A DNA stretch of 64,000 nt from assembly GCF_035917975.1 (NCBI RefSeq), contig NZ_CP109130.1:806001-870000 (forward strand). Direction: 5' to 3'. Each line of letters begins with the position of its first letter. Position 1 is the first letter of the stretch. Both the position numbers and the translations under genes were made by a program. Source of the DNA: Streptosporangium sp. NBC_01756 (GTDB lineage Bacteria; Actinomycetota; Actinomycetes; Streptosporangiales; Streptosporangiaceae). This document shows positions 61,904 to 64,000 of the stretch, piece by piece. A model generated the notes under the pieces. The model was not told the origin of the DNA. It made no database searches and saw only the letters and a list, made by a program, of their open reading frames with translations.

Positions 61904-62770
61904 TCACAGCAGGCGGGCGGCCGCCTCGATCGAGGCCTGGCTCGCCGGCAGGAGCGGGAGCCGGACCGAGGCGGTGGGGATCAGCCCCCGGGCGTGCAGC
62001 ACACCCTTGACCACGGTGGGGTTGGGCTCGGCGAACAGGCTCGCCGACAGGGCGGAGAGCCGGTGGCCCAGCGCGCGGGCGTGGGCGACGTCGCCGGAGC
62101 TCCAGGCCTCCACCAGTTCGACGAACCGGCCGGTGTGCAGGTGGGCGGAGGCGAGGATGCCACCGGAGGCGCCCAGGGCGAGCAGGGCGGAGAAGAAGGG
62201 GTCGTCCCCGGCGAGCACGGCGAAGTCCTCGGGCAGGTCAGCCAGCAGGGTGACGGTGTCCTGGTCGACCCCGCCCACCGCGTGCTTGACGCCGGTCACC
62301 ATGGGCAGTTCGCCCAGCCGTCGCAGGGTGTCCGCGCCCACGGACTGTCCCGTCCGGTAGGGGATGTTGTAGACGATCAGCGGCACCGGGCTCTGCTCGG
62401 CCAGCACGGTGAAGTGGGCGAGCACTCCGGCCTCGGAGGGGCGGATGAAGGAGGGCACGGTGACCAGCGCGGCGTCCGCCTGGTCCTTGAGCCCGCGCAG
62501 TGCCTCGACGGAGCCACGGGTGTCGCTGGTCCCGGCGCCGACGACCAGCGTCGCCCCTCGCTCCCGACACGCCTTCGCGCACACCTCGATGATCGCCTGC
62601 CGCTCCTCGCCGGCGAGCATGGCGACCTCGGCGGTGGTGCCGAGCGCCACCAGCCCGGCCGCTCCCTCGTCGAGCACGGCGCGCGCCAGACTGTCGAGCG
62701 CCTCCACGGCGACCTCGCCGTCCTCGGTGAACGGGGTGATCAGAGGAACGTAAACCCCACGAAATGTCAT
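61904..62770 (-). CDS. DapA-family aldolase (dihydrodipicolinate synthase-like)
   Basis: A 288-residue TIM-barrel enzyme. GTTAEVAMLAGEER (pyruvate binding), the Tyr in VYNIPYRTG, and the Schiff-base Lys in VTGVKHAVGGVDQDT are intact. The family includes DapA, N-acetylneuraminate lyase and other pyruvate aldolases; being divergent from a LysR gene rather than in a lysine cluster suggests a sugar-acid or other catabolic aldolase. The window does not decide which. Confidence 0.86.
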   Translation of the reverse strand: MTFRGVYVPLITPFTEDGEVAVEALDSLARAVLDEGAAGLVALGTTAEVAMLAGEERQAIIEVCAKACRERGATLVVGAGTSDTRGSVEALRGLKDQADAALVTVPSFIRPSEAGVLAHFTVLAEQSPVPLIVYNIPYRTGQSVGADTLRRLGELPMVTGVKHAVGGVDQDTVTLLADLPEDFAVLAGDDPFFSALLALGASGGILASAHLHTGRFVELVEAWSSGDVAHARALGHRLSALSASLFAEPNPTVVKGVLHARGLIPTASVRLPLLPASQASIEAAARLL

Positions 62771-62828
62771 GATCCCAGCCTCGCGGCATCGACCGTGCAG
62801 GTCCAGTTCCGTTTTCTTCCGAGACCAT

Positions 62829-62834
62829 TAAGCT
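62829..62834 (+). promoter_or_regulatory. -10 box of the leaderless LysR promoter
   Basis: TAAGCT (TANNNT) ends six bases before the ATG at 62841. The 70-bp space to the divergent aldolase start should also hold the LysR binding site. Confidence 0.5.
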
Positions 62835-62840
62835 GAACTG

Positions 62841-63746
62841 ATGCTCGATGTACGACGACTCCGCCTGCTCCGCGAACTCGCCTACCGGGGCACGATCGCG
62901 GCCGTCGCCGAGGCCATGACGTTCACGCCCTCGGCGGTCTCCCAGCAACTCGCGGCCCTGGAACGGGAGGCCGGGGTGGCGTTGCTGGAACGGACCGGCC
63001 GCCGGGTGCGGCTCACCCCGGCGGGAGTCGCGCTGGTCGGGCACGCCGAAGCCGTACTGGAGCGGCTGGAGCAGGCCTCGGCCGAACTGGCGGCCGCGCA
63101 CGCGGGCCTGGCCGGCAGCGTCCGGGTCGGCGCCTTCCCCACCGCCACCCGCACCATCCTGCCCGCCGCCCTCGCGGCCCTGGGCCGTGACCATCCCGGG
63201 CTGGAGCCGATGGTGGACGAGATCGACCCGGCCGAGGTGGCGCCCCGGCTCCGGGCGGGTGATTTGGATGTCGCCCTCGTCCACGAGTACGACTTCGTCC
63301 CCGCCGTCACCGATCTGGCCCTGGAGACCGAGCCCCTGCTGGAGGAGCCCATGTATCTCGCCTCCAGCTCGCCCTGCGGCGGCGAGGACGACTCCCTGGC
63401 GGGGCGGCGCGACGCCGCCTGGATCGCCTCCAGCCCCGGCACGCTCTGCCACACGATGACGGTGCGGGCCTGCCAGGCCGCCGGATTCGCGCCCCGGGTC
63501 CGCCATCACATCGACGACTTCGCCACCGTGCTGGCCATGGTCGCGGTGGGCCAGGGCGTGGCGCTCGTACCGGAGCTGGGCGCGGCCGATCCGCCCGCCG
63601 GCGTCCGGCTCACCGAACTGCCGATGCGCCGCCGTACGCAGATCGCCTTCCGCCGGGGAGCCTCCGCCCACCCGGCCATCGCCGCCTTCATCACCGCGCT
63701 GCGGTCGTCGATCCCCTGCGACCGCGGCGCGCGGCCCGCCGGGTAG
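62841..63746 (+). CDS. LysR-family transcriptional regulator
   Basis: A 301-residue regulator: winged helix-turn-helix at residues 1-60 (IAAVAEAMTFTPSAVSQQLA), a linker helix (LERLEQASAELAAAHAG), and an effector-binding domain from about 90 (SVRVGAFPTATRTILPAAL, VGQGVALVPELGA). The divergent layout makes the DapA-like aldolase the first candidate target. The effector is unknown. Confidence 0.9.
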   Translation: MLDVRRLRLLRELAYRGTIAAVAEAMTFTPSAVSQQLAALEREAGVALLERTGRRVRLTPAGVALVGHAEAVLERLEQASAELAAAHAGLAGSVRVGAFPTATRTILPAALAALGRDHPGLEPMVDEIDPAEVAPRLRAGDLDVALVHEYDFVPAVTDLALETEPLLEEPMYLASSSPCGGEDDSLAGRRDAAWIASSPGTLCHTMTVRACQAAGFAPRVRHHIDDFATVLAMVAVGQGVALVPELGAADPPAGVRLTELPMRRRTQIAFRRGASAHPAIAAFITALRSSIPCDRGARPAG

Positions 63747-63759
63747 CCGCGACCGGCCG

Positions 63760-64000
63760 TCATTCGTTCTTCGCGACCGCCACGGGCACGACGCCCGCCG
63801 CCGTGACGGCGGGACGTCGCCAGGGTCCGTTGAAGAGGAAGATGGCCGGGATGAAGAGCACCAGGCAGCCGAGCGAGACGAGCAGCCAGCTCTGCCAGCT
63901 GGTGGCCGCCACGAACTGCGGGATGACGAGCAGGCCGCCCACCGCGATGATCTTGGTGAGGAAGCCGAACAGGCCCCATGCGGTGCCCTGCAGCCGGGGG
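63760..64000 (-). CDS. C-terminal end of a membrane transporter (probably MFS), cut by the window edge
   Basis: About 79 residues run from the window edge to the TGA at 63760. Two membrane helices are visible (GLFGFLTKIIAVGGLLVIPQ and WLLVSLGCLVLFIPAIFLFN), then a short basic and hydrophobic tail, PWRRPAVTAAG. This resembles the last helices of a major facilitator transporter. The rest is outside the window, so the substrate cannot be assigned. It is convergent with the LysR gene. Confidence 0.6.
   Translation of the reverse strand, partial: PRLQGTAWGLFGFLTKIIAVGGLLVIPQFVAATSWQSWLLVSLGCLVLFIPAIFLFNGPWRRPAVTAAGVVPVAVAKNE

Noticed and set aside
1-64000. CRISPR arrays, prophage or integrated plasmid
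   Set aside because: No regularly spaced repeats, integrase, terminase or replication genes were seen; the tRNA genes at 2541-2798 show no flanking att-like duplication.

Overview
This is about 64 kb of chromosome from a high-GC actinomycete, most likely a member of the Streptosporangiaceae or a close relative. The basis is the strong G/C bias at third codon positions, frequent GTG and TTG starts, a Gly-Cys-Val tRNA cluster, actinobacterial families such as DUF6879, DUF6082, DUF2332 and Pls/PosA synthetases, and repeated leaderless promoters in which a TANNNT box lies 6 to 7 bases before the start codon. The genus is inference; no marker gene for taxonomy is present.

Layout. 1-7 kb: the end of a TRAP-type permease gene, a tRNA-dihydrouridine synthase (dusB), an ACT-domain protein, three tRNA genes, and a two-component system (NarL/DesK type) divergent from an ABC exporter. 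7.2-17.2 kb: a complete L-arabinose regulon, with araBDA, a two-permease sugar ABC transporter with its lipoprotein receptor, and a LacI-family repressor. Three near-identical operators tie these parts together. 17.6-24 kb: a class V aminotransferase-like protein, a WXG100-like protein coupled to a WXG100/NlpC-P60 protein, and an M48-type membrane peptidase. 24-26.4 kb: a secreted zinc metallopeptidase gene split by an IS200/IS605 element that carries apparently intact tnpA and tnpB.

27-37.7 kb is a mixed housekeeping and stress region: DUF6879 and DUF6082 proteins, a single-domain voltage-gated cation channel with an unusual filter, a MerR regulator next to an amidohydrolase, SnoaL and YceI proteins, an ECF-type sigma factor with a YCII partner, a phosphotransferase, a MazEF-type toxin-antitoxin pair, a DksA/TraR-like protein and a DUF2332 protein. 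38-46.2 kb: an IS630 element with TA target duplication, a small acidic protein, and a 2087-residue secreted modular protein that ends in a NucA/NucB DNase domain and whose LamG domain is split by an inserted module. 46.7-55.2 kb: a TPR/AAA+ ATPase, a TPR membrane protein, a 1360-residue Pls/PosA-type adenylation/carrier/membrane synthetase and a coupled short M1 aminopeptidase. 55.4-64 kb: a DUF433/DUF5615 toxin-antitoxin pair with a palindromic operator, a rhamnose-mutarotase-like protein, a second ABC exporter plus two-component system, an Nei-type DNA glycosylase, a DapA-family aldolase divergent from a LysR regulator, and the end of a membrane transporter gene.

The best candidates for unusual biology are the Pls/PosA-peptidase pair, the modular DNase with its nested LamG domain, the IS605 TnpB whose predicted guide lies in the disrupted peptidase gene, the channel with a TGEAW filter, and an AraR-type operator that covers the araB start codon.
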